Of a stretch of 64,000 nucleotides of DNA, positions 17,530 to 25,563 are shown piece by piece (the stretch's first letter is position 1; each line of letters begins with the position of its first letter). The stretch is from the NCBI GenBank assembly GCA_963781725.1, contig CAWAGV010000002.1, positions 2,356,001 through 2,420,000 on the forward strand. Direction: 5' to 3'. A program made the position numbers and the translations under genes. The stretch is from BOG-931 sp963781725. GTDB taxonomy: Bacteria > Pseudomonadota > Alphaproteobacteria > Rhizobiales > Xanthobacteraceae. A model generated the notes under the pieces. The model was not told the origin of the DNA and searched no databases. It saw nothing but the letters and a program-made list of their open reading frames with translations.

Positions 17530-18486
17530 ATGCCGGGAAATCTGTCGCGCCGCGATGTGATCGCTGGCGCTGCGGCGACGATGTCCGCAAGTCTTGCTGC
17601 GCCGCTGTGGACACCGGCCTTCGCCGAAACCGCAAAACCGCGGACCCGCGCCATCCTGCTCGGCACCGCCGGCGGGCCGTTGCCGAAGCCGGGCCGCTAC
17701 CAGACCTCGCAGGTGGTGATCATCGACGACCATCCATATCTGATCGATTGCGGCGACGGCGTCGGCTATCGGCTGGTGCAGGCCGGCGTGAAGCTTCGCG
17801 ATCTGCGCACCATCTTCGTGACGCATCTCCACTCGGATCATATCGGCGGCTACTTCCCACTGCTCGAGGAAGCGTGGCTGTCGGGTATGAACGGGCCACT
17901 CGACGTCTATGCGCCGCCGCCGATGGCGGACATGACGAAGTCGTGGTTCGACACCATCCGTTATGAAATGAACATCCGCATCCAGGACGGCTTTCCGCCG
18001 TTCGAGGATCACGTTCATGTCCATGAGATCCGCGAGCCCGGCGCGGTGTTCCAGGACGAGCGCGTGAAGATCACATCGGCCGTCGTGCATCACCCGCCGA
18101 TCGCGCCGGCCTTTGCGTTCCGATTCGACGGGCCGGACCGCTCCATCGTGTTTTCCGGCGACACCAGCAGATCCGACGCGCTGATCGCGCTGGCCAAGGA
18201 TGCCGACGTCCTGGTTCATGAGGTCGAGGACATGAATGCGGTGGAGAAATTCATCCGCTCGATGCCCGGGCGCAATGTCGAAGCCGGCCTCAAGCATCAT
18301 TATGAAACCCACACCTCGGCGGAGGATGTCGGCAAGATCGCGTCCGCCGCCAATGTGAAGAAGCTCGTGCTGTCGCACTTAAGCCCGACGGCCGACGATC
18401 CGGCGTTGCCGGACGTGCTGCTGGCCGCCGCGCGCAAGGATTATTCCGGCGAGATCGTCGTCGGCAAGGACCTGATGGAGATTTGA
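17530..18486 (+). CDS. Tat-exported MBL-fold metallo-hydrolase
   Basis: The 318-residue protein begins with a twin-arginine signal (NLSRRDVIAG followed by a hydrophobic run ending AFAETA), so it is exported folded. The MBL motifs are 'GTAGGPLPKPGRYQTS', 'LIDCGDG', 'THLHSDHIGG', 'VVHHPPIAPAFAFRF', 'FSGDTSRSD' and 'LSHLSPT'. The ATG at 17530 is chosen because GGGGAG lies at the right distance; ATGs at 17512 and 17524 are alternatives. It is a paralogue of 13760-14713, which uses a Sec-type signal instead, meaning that export route differs within the pair. Confidence 0.82.
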   Translation: MPGNLSRRDVIAGAAATMSASLAAPLWTPAFAETAKPRTRAILLGTAGGPLPKPGRYQTSQVVIIDDHPYLIDCGDGVGYRLVQAGVKLRDLRTIFVTHLHSDHIGGYFPLLEEAWLSGMNGPLDVYAPPPMADMTKSWFDTIRYEMNIRIQDGFPPFEDHVHVHEIREPGAVFQDERVKITSAVVHHPPIAPAFAFRFDGPDRSIVFSGDTSRSDALIALAKDADVLVHEVEDMNAVEKFIRSMPGRNVEAGLKHHYETHTSAEDVGKIASAANVKKLVLSHLSPTADDPALPDVLLAAARKDYSGEIVVGKDLMEI

Positions 18487-18499
18487 CCGGCCGGTGCGG

Positions 18500-19033
18500 T
18501 CACCCGGTCTTGCGCCGCTTCGATGCGTTCGGTTTCGCCGCGTGCGTATGTCCATGACTGGGGGCGTGCGCGTGGCCGTGTGAATGATCGTGCCCGTGAC
18601 TGTGGCGCGCGCCGCTTTCGTGCGAGTGGGAGCCATCCGCCGGCAGATACACGACATGGCCGTGGCGTATCCCGCGCTCCGAGATGATGTGGTCGGCGAA
18701 CTGCTGCACGTCGGCGCCGCGGCCCTTGAGCACCGTGACTTCCATGCAGTTGTCGTGATCGAGATGCACATGCAGCGTTGAATGGGCGAGGTCGTGGCGC
18801 TCATGAAAGTCGCGGGTCAGCCGCTTCGGCAGTTCCCGCGCCTCGTGGTCGTAGAGATAGACCAGCGCCGCAACGCACGGCCGCGTGCTGCCCACTTCGG
18901 TTGCGCGCTGTTGCAAGCCGGAACGGGCGAGATCGCGGATTGCTTCGGAGCGGTTGGCGTAGCCGCGCGCCTTCATGAAACGGTCGAGCTCGTCGTCGAG
19001 CTCGTCGTCGATGGTGATGGTCACGCGCTGCAT
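18500..19033 (-). CDS. nikR: nickel-responsive regulator NikR with His-rich C-terminal tail
   Basis: Residues 1-45 form a ribbon-helix-helix DNA-binding domain (MQRVTITIDDELDDELDRF...RSEAIRDLAR). The ACT-like metal domain carries the high-affinity Ni ligands H77, H88, H90 and C96 (family H76/H87/H89/C95 in E. coli) in 'LHVHLDHDNCMEV'. After the normal end at about residue 133 there is a 44-residue extension with 12 histidines between 136 and 164, mostly as His-X pairs, then a basic end. NikR represses nickel uptake genes when nickel is bound. No nickel transporter or nickel enzyme is nearby. The start at 19033 follows AGGGAGACTGCG. Confidence 0.88.
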   Translation of the reverse strand: MQRVTITIDDELDDELDRFMKARGYANRSEAIRDLARSGLQQRATEVGSTRPCVAALVYLYDHEARELPKRLTRDFHERHDLAHSTLHVHLDHDNCMEVTVLKGRGADVQQFADHIISERGIRHGHVVYLPADGSHSHESGARHSHGHDHSHGHAHAPSHGHTHAAKPNASKRRKTG

Positions 19034-19074
19034 CGCAGTCTCCCTGGGGCCGGCCAATTATAGCACTACACCCC

Positions 19075-19107
19075 GATCCGATCAGGTTGAATCGGATCAG
19101 GTTTTTT
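19075..19107. repeat. inverted repeat with T-run in the nikR/racemase intergenic region
   Basis: GATCCGAT and ATCGGATC (8 bp, perfect) flank an 8-base loop and are followed by AGG and six T. As RNA on the plus strand this looks like a weak terminator, but no plus-strand gene ends here. It also lies 42-74 bp upstream of nikR. The wording resembles repeat motifs common in Bradyrhizobium-like genomes, so it may be a mobile palindrome rather than an operator. Confidence 0.5.
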
Positions 19108-19181
19108 GGATCACGCTCTGATGGACAAGGCCCGGTGAGGCCGATAGCCTTCGCGTCCCCAACGATACAACGGTCCCCGCA

Positions 19182-19925
19182 ATGCCGGATCAATCACGCA
19201 ACGACATCTATGGCAGCCGCGCCCGCATCGGCTACACCTCGCCGCCGCTGACCACCGAGGTCTTTCCCTACGAATTCTACCAAATCGTGCCTGATGGCGT
19301 GACGCTGGTGGTCACCTCGCTCGCCATCGTCGTGCGCAGCAAGAGCGAGGTCGATCAGTCTTACGACATCAGCATGCGCGCCGCGCGCGAGATGGCGGCG
19401 GCCGGCTGCGACATCGTCGTGCTCGGCGGCGTGCCGATCAACCTGTCGCGCGGCGCCGCCAATGCCGGCCAGATCATCCGCGACCTCGAAGCCGAGCTGA
19501 AGGTGAAGGTCTCGACCTCGACGTCGGCGCAGGGCGCCGCCGCCAAGGCGCTTGGATGCAAAAAGGTCGTGGTCTGTCAGCCTTACGAATTGACCGAGAC
19601 CGATCGCATCGCAAGCTACGCGACGCATTTCGGCTGCGAGGTGTTGGGCGCGACCGGCTGGGGCTCGGCCTTCAATCAGATCGGCCGGATCCCGCGTCAC
19701 GCCGCCCTCGAGATGGGCCGCGCCATGATGAAGAAACATCCCGACGCCGATTCGATCCTGTTTCCGTCGCCGCACTGGCCCACAGCCGGCGCGCTCGACG
19801 TGCTCGAACGCGAATTCAACGTCAACTGCATGTCGGCGCATCAGGCGATCGTGTGGGACGCGCTGCGCCGCTGCGGCATCAACGATCGGATTGACGGCTT
19901 CGGCCGGCTGTTCCGGGAATTCTAG
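19182..19925 (+). CDS. Asp/Glu racemase-superfamily protein (arylmalonate decarboxylase/maleate isomerase-like)
   Basis: The 247-residue protein matches the arylmalonate decarboxylase/maleate isomerase branch: 'RARIGYTSPPLTTEVFPYEF' at the N-terminus, 'CDIVVLGGVPINLSRG' at the first active-site loop, 'STSTSAQGAAAKALGCKKVVV', and 'DSILFPSPHWPTAGALDVLE' at the second. In maleate isomerase both loops carry a catalytic cysteine and in arylmalonate decarboxylase the second does; here neither loop has one. It may use other residues (His or Ser in SPHWPT) or another reaction. Two receptor genes follow closely, suggesting a role in using an imported acid. Confidence 0.75.
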   Translation: MPDQSRNDIYGSRARIGYTSPPLTTEVFPYEFYQIVPDGVTLVVTSLAIVVRSKSEVDQSYDISMRAAREMAAAGCDIVVLGGVPINLSRGAANAGQIIRDLEAELKVKVSTSTSAQGAAAKALGCKKVVVCQPYELTETDRIASYATHFGCEVLGATGWGSAFNQIGRIPRHAALEMGRAMMKKHPDADSILFPSPHWPTAGALDVLEREFNVNCMSAHQAIVWDALRRCGINDRIDGFGRLFREF

Positions 19926-19941
19926 CGGGGAAACAAAGACA

Positions 19942-20946
19942 ATGCCGACAAGACGCCAATGCGTTCAAGCACTCGTCACTATTCCCGGCCTGTCTGCCGC
20001 GTGGCCTGCGTCCGCGCAGCAACCGGCGCCGGCCCTCGAATTCAAGGCCGGTATTTCCGATCCGGTGAACACCGTGCTTGCCTGGTACGTGGCGCGGGCC
20101 GCCGGGCTTTATGGCGCGCTGGATCTCAGCGTCGACATCATCAACATGAACGGCGGCAGCAAAGGCGCTGCGGAATTGCAGGCCGGCCGCATCGACGTCA
20201 TGCATGTCGGTCTGTCGTCGGTGGTCAAGGTCAATCAGTCCGGCGGCGATCTGCGCACCATCGCGTCGCTGTCGAATGTCATCCGTTTCACCTTCTTTTC
20301 CGCGCCCGGCGTGAAGACCGCCGCCGACCTGAAGGGCGGCGTCGTCGGCGTCAGCACCTTCGGCTCGGAAAGCGATTCGACCGTGACGCTGGCTCTGCAA
20401 AAGCTCGGCCTCACGCGGGGCGACGTCACGATCAAGGAATATGGCGGCGGCGCGCATCGCCTCGAAGCCGTGAAGTCGGGCGAGATCAAGGCCACCGCGA
20501 TCAACGAGCCGTTGTCGTCGCAGGCGCGCGAGCAGGGCGTCAACGTTCTGGTCGATCTGGTGCCGGACCAGATCCCGTGGCTGTTCAGCGGCATCGTCGT
20601 GCGCCATGCCGACGTTGCGGCGCGGCGCGATCTGCTTACGCGTTTCCTGAAGGCCAGCATCGAAGGTAATTACATCGCGCTCACCGACGCGAAGCGCGCC
20701 AAGAGCGTGCTGGCGAAGGAACTCAAGATCGCCAACCCGAAGATCCTCGACATCACCTATAACGACTTCAAGCTGCAATCGCCGGCCAATCTGCTGCCGA
20801 CCGCGGAAGCCGCGCAGAACATTCTCAAGCTGTTCCCGAACGTCAGCCAGAAGGTTGGCGATTACGTCGATATGAGCCTGCTCGACGCGCTGAAGAACGA
20901 CGGCTTCTTCGCGGCGATGGAGCAGAAATACAACCTCAAACCATGA
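19942..20946 (+). CDS. ABC-type substrate-binding protein (NMT1/TauA-like)
   Basis: The 334-residue protein has an N-terminal export signal (MPTRRQCVQALVTIPGLSAAWPASAQ), followed by a type II periplasmic binding fold as in nitrate/taurine/thiamine-precursor receptors: 'NTVLAWYVARAAGLYGALDLSVDIINMNGGSKGAAELQAGRIDVMHV' and 'LKGGVVGVSTFGSESDS'. It would deliver a small organic solute to an ABC permease, which is not in the window. The start follows GCGGGGAAACAAAGACA. Its stop overlaps the next receptor by ATGA, so the two are translationally coupled. Confidence 0.82.
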   Translation: MPTRRQCVQALVTIPGLSAAWPASAQQPAPALEFKAGISDPVNTVLAWYVARAAGLYGALDLSVDIINMNGGSKGAAELQAGRIDVMHVGLSSVVKVNQSGGDLRTIASLSNVIRFTFFSAPGVKTAADLKGGVVGVSTFGSESDSTVTLALQKLGLTRGDVTIKEYGGGAHRLEAVKSGEIKATAINEPLSSQAREQGVNVLVDLVPDQIPWLFSGIVVRHADVAARRDLLTRFLKASIEGNYIALTDAKRAKSVLAKELKIANPKILDITYNDFKLQSPANLLPTAEAAQNILKLFPNVSQKVGDYVDMSLLDALKNDGFFAAMEQKYNLKP

Positions 20947-22004
20947 GACGAGCGGTTCACTGCGCGGTGGCGGCGATATTTGCGGTCGCCGCGCAGCCCG
21001 TCTTCACCGCGCCCGTCTTCGCCCAACCCATTCTGGCCCAGTCCGCAGCGGACTTCTACAAGGCCAATCCGATCACCATGCTGATCGGCAGCGGCGCCGG
21101 CGGCGGCTATGACGTCTATGCCCGCACGTTTGCGCGGTTCTGGACCAATCACATCCCGGGCCATCCCAACATCATCCCGAAAAACATGCCGGCGGCGGCC
21201 GGTCTTGCCGCCGCATCGACGCTCTACAACGGCGCCGAGCGCGACGGTTCGGTGGTCGGCGCCTTCACCAACGGCGCCGCGATGGATCCGTTGTTCGGCA
21301 ATCCGGGGGCGCATTACGATGCGCTGCAATTCAACTGGCTCGGCAGTATCGGCAAATTGGAGAACGTCTGCTTCAGCTGGCACCTGAGCCCAGTGAAGAC
21401 GGTCGCGGATGCCCGCTCCCGCGACGTCATCGTGGCGGCCGCCGGCGCGACCTCCAATTCGGCGATCGTGCCGAAAATGCTCAACGCCCTGATCGGCACC
21501 CGCTTCAAGGTCGTGTCCGGCTACGACACCAGTTCGGGCCTCACCATGGCCGTCGAGCGCGGCGAGGCCGACGGCATTTGCGGCCTGTCTTGGTCCACCA
21601 TCAAGGCGTCGCGGCCGCACTGGATCGCCGAAAATCTGCTCAACGTCTTCGTCCAGGTCGGCCTAGCGAAGCTGCATGATTTGCCCGACGTGCCGAGCGC
21701 GCTGGATCTGGTCGAGGATGCGCAGAACCGGCAGGTGATGGAACTGATCCTGATCCGCCAGGAAGCGGGCCGCCCGTTCGCCGCGCCGCCGGGCATCCCG
21801 GCCGATCGTGTTGCGGCGCTAGGCAAAGCGTTCGACGAGACGCTGACGGATCCCGATTTCATCGCCGAGGCGGCCAAGACCCAGTTGGAGATCGAGCCGA
21901 TGACCGGTGCGGCGATTGCGAAAATGCTGGCAAAGGCTTACGCCGCGCCAAAAGACATCGTCGAACGCGCCGCCGCGCTGGTTTATCCGACGGGAGTGCA
22001 TTGA
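20943..22004 (+). CDS. Bug-like (TTT) periplasmic substrate-binding protein
   Basis: The 353-residue protein has a signal peptide of about 33 residues ending in ILAQSA. The mature part resembles the divergent Bug group: 'NPITMLIGSGAGGGYDVYARTFARFWTNHIPGHPNIIPKNMPAAAGLAAA' replaces the usual P..PGG.TD block. It probably binds an organic acid in the periplasm. It starts within the stop codon of the ABC-type receptor gene, so two receptors of different transporter classes are made from one transcript. No permease of either class is present. Confidence 0.78.
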   Translation: MRRAVHCAVAAIFAVAAQPVFTAPVFAQPILAQSAADFYKANPITMLIGSGAGGGYDVYARTFARFWTNHIPGHPNIIPKNMPAAAGLAAASTLYNGAERDGSVVGAFTNGAAMDPLFGNPGAHYDALQFNWLGSIGKLENVCFSWHLSPVKTVADARSRDVIVAAAGATSNSAIVPKMLNALIGTRFKVVSGYDTSSGLTMAVERGEADGICGLSWSTIKASRPHWIAENLLNVFVQVGLAKLHDLPDVPSALDLVEDAQNRQVMELILIRQEAGRPFAAPPGIPADRVAALGKAFDETLTDPDFIAEAAKTQLEIEPMTGAAIAKMLAKAYAAPKDIVERAAALVYPTGVH

Positions 22005-22102
22005 CAGGCAGCAGCTATGCGTGCCGTCGGGAGGGTTGGAACTGGCGGGCGAGATTCTCTAAATTCATGACAATTCTGATGGTGAATGACAGGGACTGAC
22101 CA

Positions 22103-23008
22103 ATGAGCACCGCGACAGCGACCGCAAGAAGCAAAGGCCCGATCGTCTGGCTGAACATGGATCAGCAGGAGCTCGACGACGCCTACGACCAGGCGGTGTA
22201 TGCCCCGAACCGCGATCAGGTCGCCAAGCGGCGGATCGCCAATGCCGCGATCGTGCTGCAACGGCTCGGCAAGCCGTCACGTTTCGCTTACGGGCCGACC
22301 GAGATCGAAGGTCTCGACGTCTACCGCACCGGAGCGGCAAACGCGCCGATTGCGGTCTTCGTGCATGGCGGCGCGTGGCGGAACGGCGCCGCGCCGGAAT
22401 TCACTTCGCTCGCCGAACCGTTCGTGCATGCCGGCGCGCATTTCGTGGTGCTCGATTTCATCAATGTCGATCAGGCCGGCGGCAGCCTGTTCCCGATGGT
22501 CGAGCAGGTGCGGCGCGCGGTCGGCTGGGTTTATCGCAACGCCGACAAATTCGGCGGCGACCGCAACCGGATCCATCTGCTGTCGCATTCCTCCGGCTCG
22601 CATCTCGCCGGCTGCACCGTGACGCATGACTGGACCAGGGACGGCCTGCCGATGGACATCATCAAGGGCGCGGCGCTGTCGAGCGGCATGTACGATCTCA
22701 AGCCGGTGCGGCTGTCGAAGCGGTCGAAATATGTCGCCTTCACCGACGCGATGGAGCAAGAGCTCAGCGCGATCCGCCATCTCGACAAGCTGCACGCGCC
22801 GCTGATCCTGACTTACGGCACCTACGAGACGCCGGAGTTCCAGCGCCAGTCACGCGACTTCGCCGCGGCGGTGAAAGCCGCCGGCAAGCCGGTCGAGCTC
22901 ATGGTCGGCGAGGGCTACAACCATTTCGAAATGCTGGAGACGCTGGCCAATCCCTACGGCCTGCTCGGCCGCGCGGTGCTGATGCAGATGGGATTGATGA
23001 AAGAGTAG
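22103..23008 (+). CDS. alpha/beta hydrolase (kynurenine formamidase-like), paralogue
   Basis: The 301-residue protein shares with 14929-15819 the start 'PIVWLNMDQQELDDAYDQAVYAPN', the oxyanion motif HGGAW, the nucleophile elbow SHSSGSH and the C-terminal His in 'GYNHFEMLETLANPYGL'. It is therefore a serine hydrolase of the arylformamidase-like group. The start follows CAGGGACTGACCA. It lies 98 bp after the receptor pair and racemase-like gene and may belong to the same transcript. Confidence 0.82.
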   Translation: MSTATATARSKGPIVWLNMDQQELDDAYDQAVYAPNRDQVAKRRIANAAIVLQRLGKPSRFAYGPTEIEGLDVYRTGAANAPIAVFVHGGAWRNGAAPEFTSLAEPFVHAGAHFVVLDFINVDQAGGSLFPMVEQVRRAVGWVYRNADKFGGDRNRIHLLSHSSGSHLAGCTVTHDWTRDGLPMDIIKGAALSSGMYDLKPVRLSKRSKYVAFTDAMEQELSAIRHLDKLHAPLILTYGTYETPEFQRQSRDFAAAVKAAGKPVELMVGEGYNHFEMLETLANPYGLLGRAVLMQMGLMKE

Positions 23009-23016
23009 CGCGGGCC

Positions 23017-23226
23017 TTACGCGGCGGCCGGGTGTGTTGTTCCCGGCGCCGCCGTCTGCCGCACCGAACTGCGGACCAGCTCGGCGCCGCAGCTTTTGCA
23101 GGCGTACACGGTGTCCTCGATGTCGGCCGAGATCGCGCGGCGGCCATGATAGGCCATGCGCCCGGCGCAGACCGGACAGGGCATCATCAGCGACGGCAGG
23201 CTCGACGAGGCGATGTGATGGCGCAT
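23017..23226 (-). CDS. small zinc-ribbon protein
   Basis: The 69-residue protein contains two CxxC knuckles, CPVC near residue 17 and CKSC near 44, spaced as in a zinc ribbon, with an unstructured Ala/Thr tail. The ATG at 23226 is preferred because the protein then begins about 15 residues before the first knuckle; the frame is open to 23331 but without a better start. Such small ribbons may bind RNA, DNA or a partner protein. No function can be assigned. Confidence 0.6.
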   Translation of the reverse strand: MRHHIASSSLPSLMMPCPVCAGRMAYHGRRAISADIEDTVYACKSCGAELVRSSVRQTAAPGTTHPAAA

Positions 23227-23424
23227 GGTTGTTAGCCGAATGACCGTTTTATGAATTACCTGCCTGTTTTGAACTGGAGTCAAGAAAATTTGTGCATTGC
23301 ACACAATTACGCTGCGATGCGGTAAGTGCAATGGCCATAACCCATTCGCGCGTCTGGCGAATTGGCTTTGGCTTTAAGTCCGGGACCAATGCGCCAGAGG
23401 GGCAACTGTTCCGGTCAGTTCCGG

Positions 23425-24084
23425 TCAGCCAGCCATGCCGGAGGCGAATTCCCGGGTCGGCAGGCAGGAAATGCCAAGCGCGGCGAAGCTTTTGCGAGTC
23501 GCGGCGACCGAGCCGCCGAGATCGATGCCGCGACAGGCGTCCTCGATGACAAAGACCGCGAAGCCTTCGCGTCCGGCATCTTCGGCGGAATAGCGCACGC
23601 AAAAATCGAGCGCGAGGCCGGCGAGAAAGACCCGGGTCAGTCCGCGCTCGCGCAAATATCCGACAAGTCCGGTCGGCGTCTTGCGGTCGTTTTCGTAGAA
23701 CGCCGAATAGGAGTCGATGGCGCGATGCAGGCCTTTGCGCACGACCAATCCGGCGTGCGGAATTTTCAGGGATTTGTGGAACGCGGCGCCCGGCGTCGCT
23801 TGCACGCAGTGGTCGGGCCACAGCACTTGCGGACCGTAGGCGGCCGTCACGGTCTCGAACGGCTGCTTGCCGGGATGCGACGATGCGAATGATGAATGGC
23901 CGTGCGGATGCCAGTCCTGCGTCAGCACGACATGGCGGAACTTTGCGGCAAGCCGGTTGACGATCCGCACCACCTCGTCACCGTGTGGAACCGCCAAAGC
24001 GCCGCCCGGGCAAAAGTCGTTCTGCACATCGACGACGATAAGCACGCTGTTATCGCCAAACATCGCGGGTAAATCGCCCGACAT
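23425..24084 (-). CDS. pncA: nicotinamidase/pyrazinamidase
   Basis: The 219-residue protein carries the cysteine-hydrolase triad of PncA: D19 (VVDVQNDFCPGG), K117 (VVRKG) and C162 (ALDFCVRYSAEDA). Metal ligands are in 'QDWHPHGHSSF'. It deamidates nicotinamide to nicotinate in NAD salvage. The start follows GAGGGAAAGTC. It lies 34 bp downstream of pncB on the same strand, so the two successive salvage steps are encoded in one operon. Confidence 0.93.
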   Translation of the reverse strand: MSGDLPAMFGDNSVLIVVDVQNDFCPGGALAVPHGDEVVRIVNRLAAKFRHVVLTQDWHPHGHSSFASSHPGKQPFETVTAAYGPQVLWPDHCVQATPGAAFHKSLKIPHAGLVVRKGLHRAIDSYSAFYENDRKTPTGLVGYLRERGLTRVFLAGLALDFCVRYSAEDAGREGFAVFVIEDACRGIDLGGSVAATRKSFAALGISCLPTREFASGMAG

Positions 24085-24118
24085 GACTTTCCCTCAATCT
24101 TGGCTTTCACCCAATCAT

Positions 24119-25456
24119 TCATGCCATCCGTCGGTCGACCTCCGCAGCAAGTGTCTTGAGTTCGTCGGCGACCGCGACCGGATAAATTGTGCCGGTGTCG
24201 AGGCGGCGCAAGGGTTCCGGCAGACGTTCGAGTTCGCGTTTGGCGTGCCGCCTGACATCGTCCAGCGGCGGCGATGGCGCGATGCGCCTGCCGTTGTGCA
24301 TGACGGGCTGCAGCAGCGGTTCGCCGGCCTGCCTTGAATTCTCCAGCGCCAGCACGTCGCCGCGCATCGCCTCGTCATCGCCGTATTGCCGCCAGACCTG
24401 CTTGCGGCCCGGCCATGTCGCTTTCTTGTCGGATTTCTTTCGCCGCGGCAGGTCGGCATATTCCTGCATCTTGTAGACGAAATCGGCATTGGGCGCGTCG
24501 GCGGAGGTGGTCAGGCTGGTGCCGATGCCGAAGCCGTCGATCGGCGCGCCGGCTTTGGCGAAATCAAGCAGCGAGTCTTCGTCGAGGCCGCCGCTGGCGA
24601 AGATCGTCACCTCGCGGAGCCCGCCCTGATCGAGAATGGCGCGTACGCTCTTCGACAATGCGACCAGGTCGCCGCTGTCGAGCCGCACGGCGCGGATGAT
24701 GATGCCGTCGGCCTTGAGCTTCGGCGCCAGCGCCACGACTTTCCGCGCCGCCGCTTCGGTGTCGTAAGTGTCGAGCAGGAACACGAGGTTGTTCGGGCGC
24801 GACCGCGCATAGGTCTCGAACGCCGTGGTTTCGTCGTCGAACGCCTCGATGAACGAATGCGCCATGGTGCCGTAGAGCGGAATGCCGAACAGCTCGCCGG
24901 CCAGCACGGTCGCCGTCCCGGCAAAGCCGGCGATAGTGCTGGCGCGGGCCGCCATCGTTCCGGCCTCGGCGCCGTGGGCGCGGCGCAAGCCGAAGTCGAC
25001 CAGCACCTTCCCCGGCGCGGCCAGCACGCAGCGTGCCGCCTTGGCGGCAATCAGCGACTGGAAGTGCAGGATGTTGATGAGCCGCGTTTCGACCAGCTGC
25101 GCCTGCGGCAACGGCGCGGTGACGCGCAGGATCGGTTCGTTGGCGAAGAACACCGTGCCTTCCGGCATGGCGTGTACATCGCCGGTGAAACGCAGTTGCG
25201 CGAAATAATCGAGCGCGTTCTTCTGAAAGCGCCCGGTGCTTTCCAGCCACGCCACGTCGGCGGCGGAAAAGCGCAAATCCTCGAGATAGTCGAGCGCCTG
25301 TTCCAGGCCGGATGCCATCAGGAACCCGCGCCGCGCCGGCAGCGTGCGGCAGAACAGCTCGAACACCGCGGTTTCGGTGTCGCCATGGTCCAGATAGGCC
25401 TGGATCATGTTGAGCTGGTAGAGATCGGTCAGCAGCGGGCTGGTTTCAGCGGACAT
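24119..25456 (-). CDS. pncB: nicotinate phosphoribosyltransferase
   Basis: The 445-residue protein has the NAPRTase N-terminus 'LLTDLYQLNMIQAYLDHG', the 'GTMAHSFIEAF' histidine block whose His is autophosphorylated in the family, 'LLDTYDTEAAARKV' and 'RLDSGDLVALSKSVRAILD' for phosphate binding, and 'DGFGIGTSLTTSADAP'. It joins nicotinate to PRPP at the cost of ATP. The ATG at 25456 follows AAGGAAAT. A longer reading to 25498 runs into repeat C and is rejected. Confidence 0.93.
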   Translation of the reverse strand: MSAETSPLLTDLYQLNMIQAYLDHGDTETAVFELFCRTLPARRGFLMASGLEQALDYLEDLRFSAADVAWLESTGRFQKNALDYFAQLRFTGDVHAMPEGTVFFANEPILRVTAPLPQAQLVETRLINILHFQSLIAAKAARCVLAAPGKVLVDFGLRRAHGAEAGTMAARASTIAGFAGTATVLAGELFGIPLYGTMAHSFIEAFDDETTAFETYARSRPNNLVFLLDTYDTEAAARKVVALAPKLKADGIIIRAVRLDSGDLVALSKSVRAILDQGGLREVTIFASGGLDEDSLLDFAKAGAPIDGFGIGTSLTTSADAPNADFVYKMQEYADLPRRKKSDKKATWPGRKQVWRQYGDDEAMRGDVLALENSRQAGEPLLQPVMHNGRRIAPSPPLDDVRRHAKRELERLPEPLRRLDTGTIYPVAVADELKTLAAEVDRRMA

Positions 25457-25464
25457 ATTTCCTT

Positions 25465-25553
25465 CGTCATGGCCGGGCTTGTCCCGGCCATCTCGCACTA
25501 TTTGGCACTGTGCCTAACGAAGCGAGATGCCCGGCACAAGGCCGGGCATGACG
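25465..25553. repeat. dispersed palindromic repeat, family C
   Basis: The element begins CGTCATGGCCGGGCTTGTCC and ends GGCACAAGGCCGGGCATGACG, with inner arms around ATCTCGC and GCGAGAT. It lies between pncB and the frameshifted gene at 25564-27712 and is the second copy of the family at 13626-13713. Confidence 0.82.
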
Positions 25554-25563
25554 TGGAAATATA

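Noticed and set aside
19075..19107. NikR operator upstream of nikR
   Set aside because: The repeat does not resemble the known GTATGA-N16-TCATAC site and looks like a common dispersed palindrome of the group.
25456..25498. Longer N-terminus of PncB
   Set aside because: The extra residues come from dispersed repeat C and the ATG at 25456 has a good ribosome site and matches the family start.
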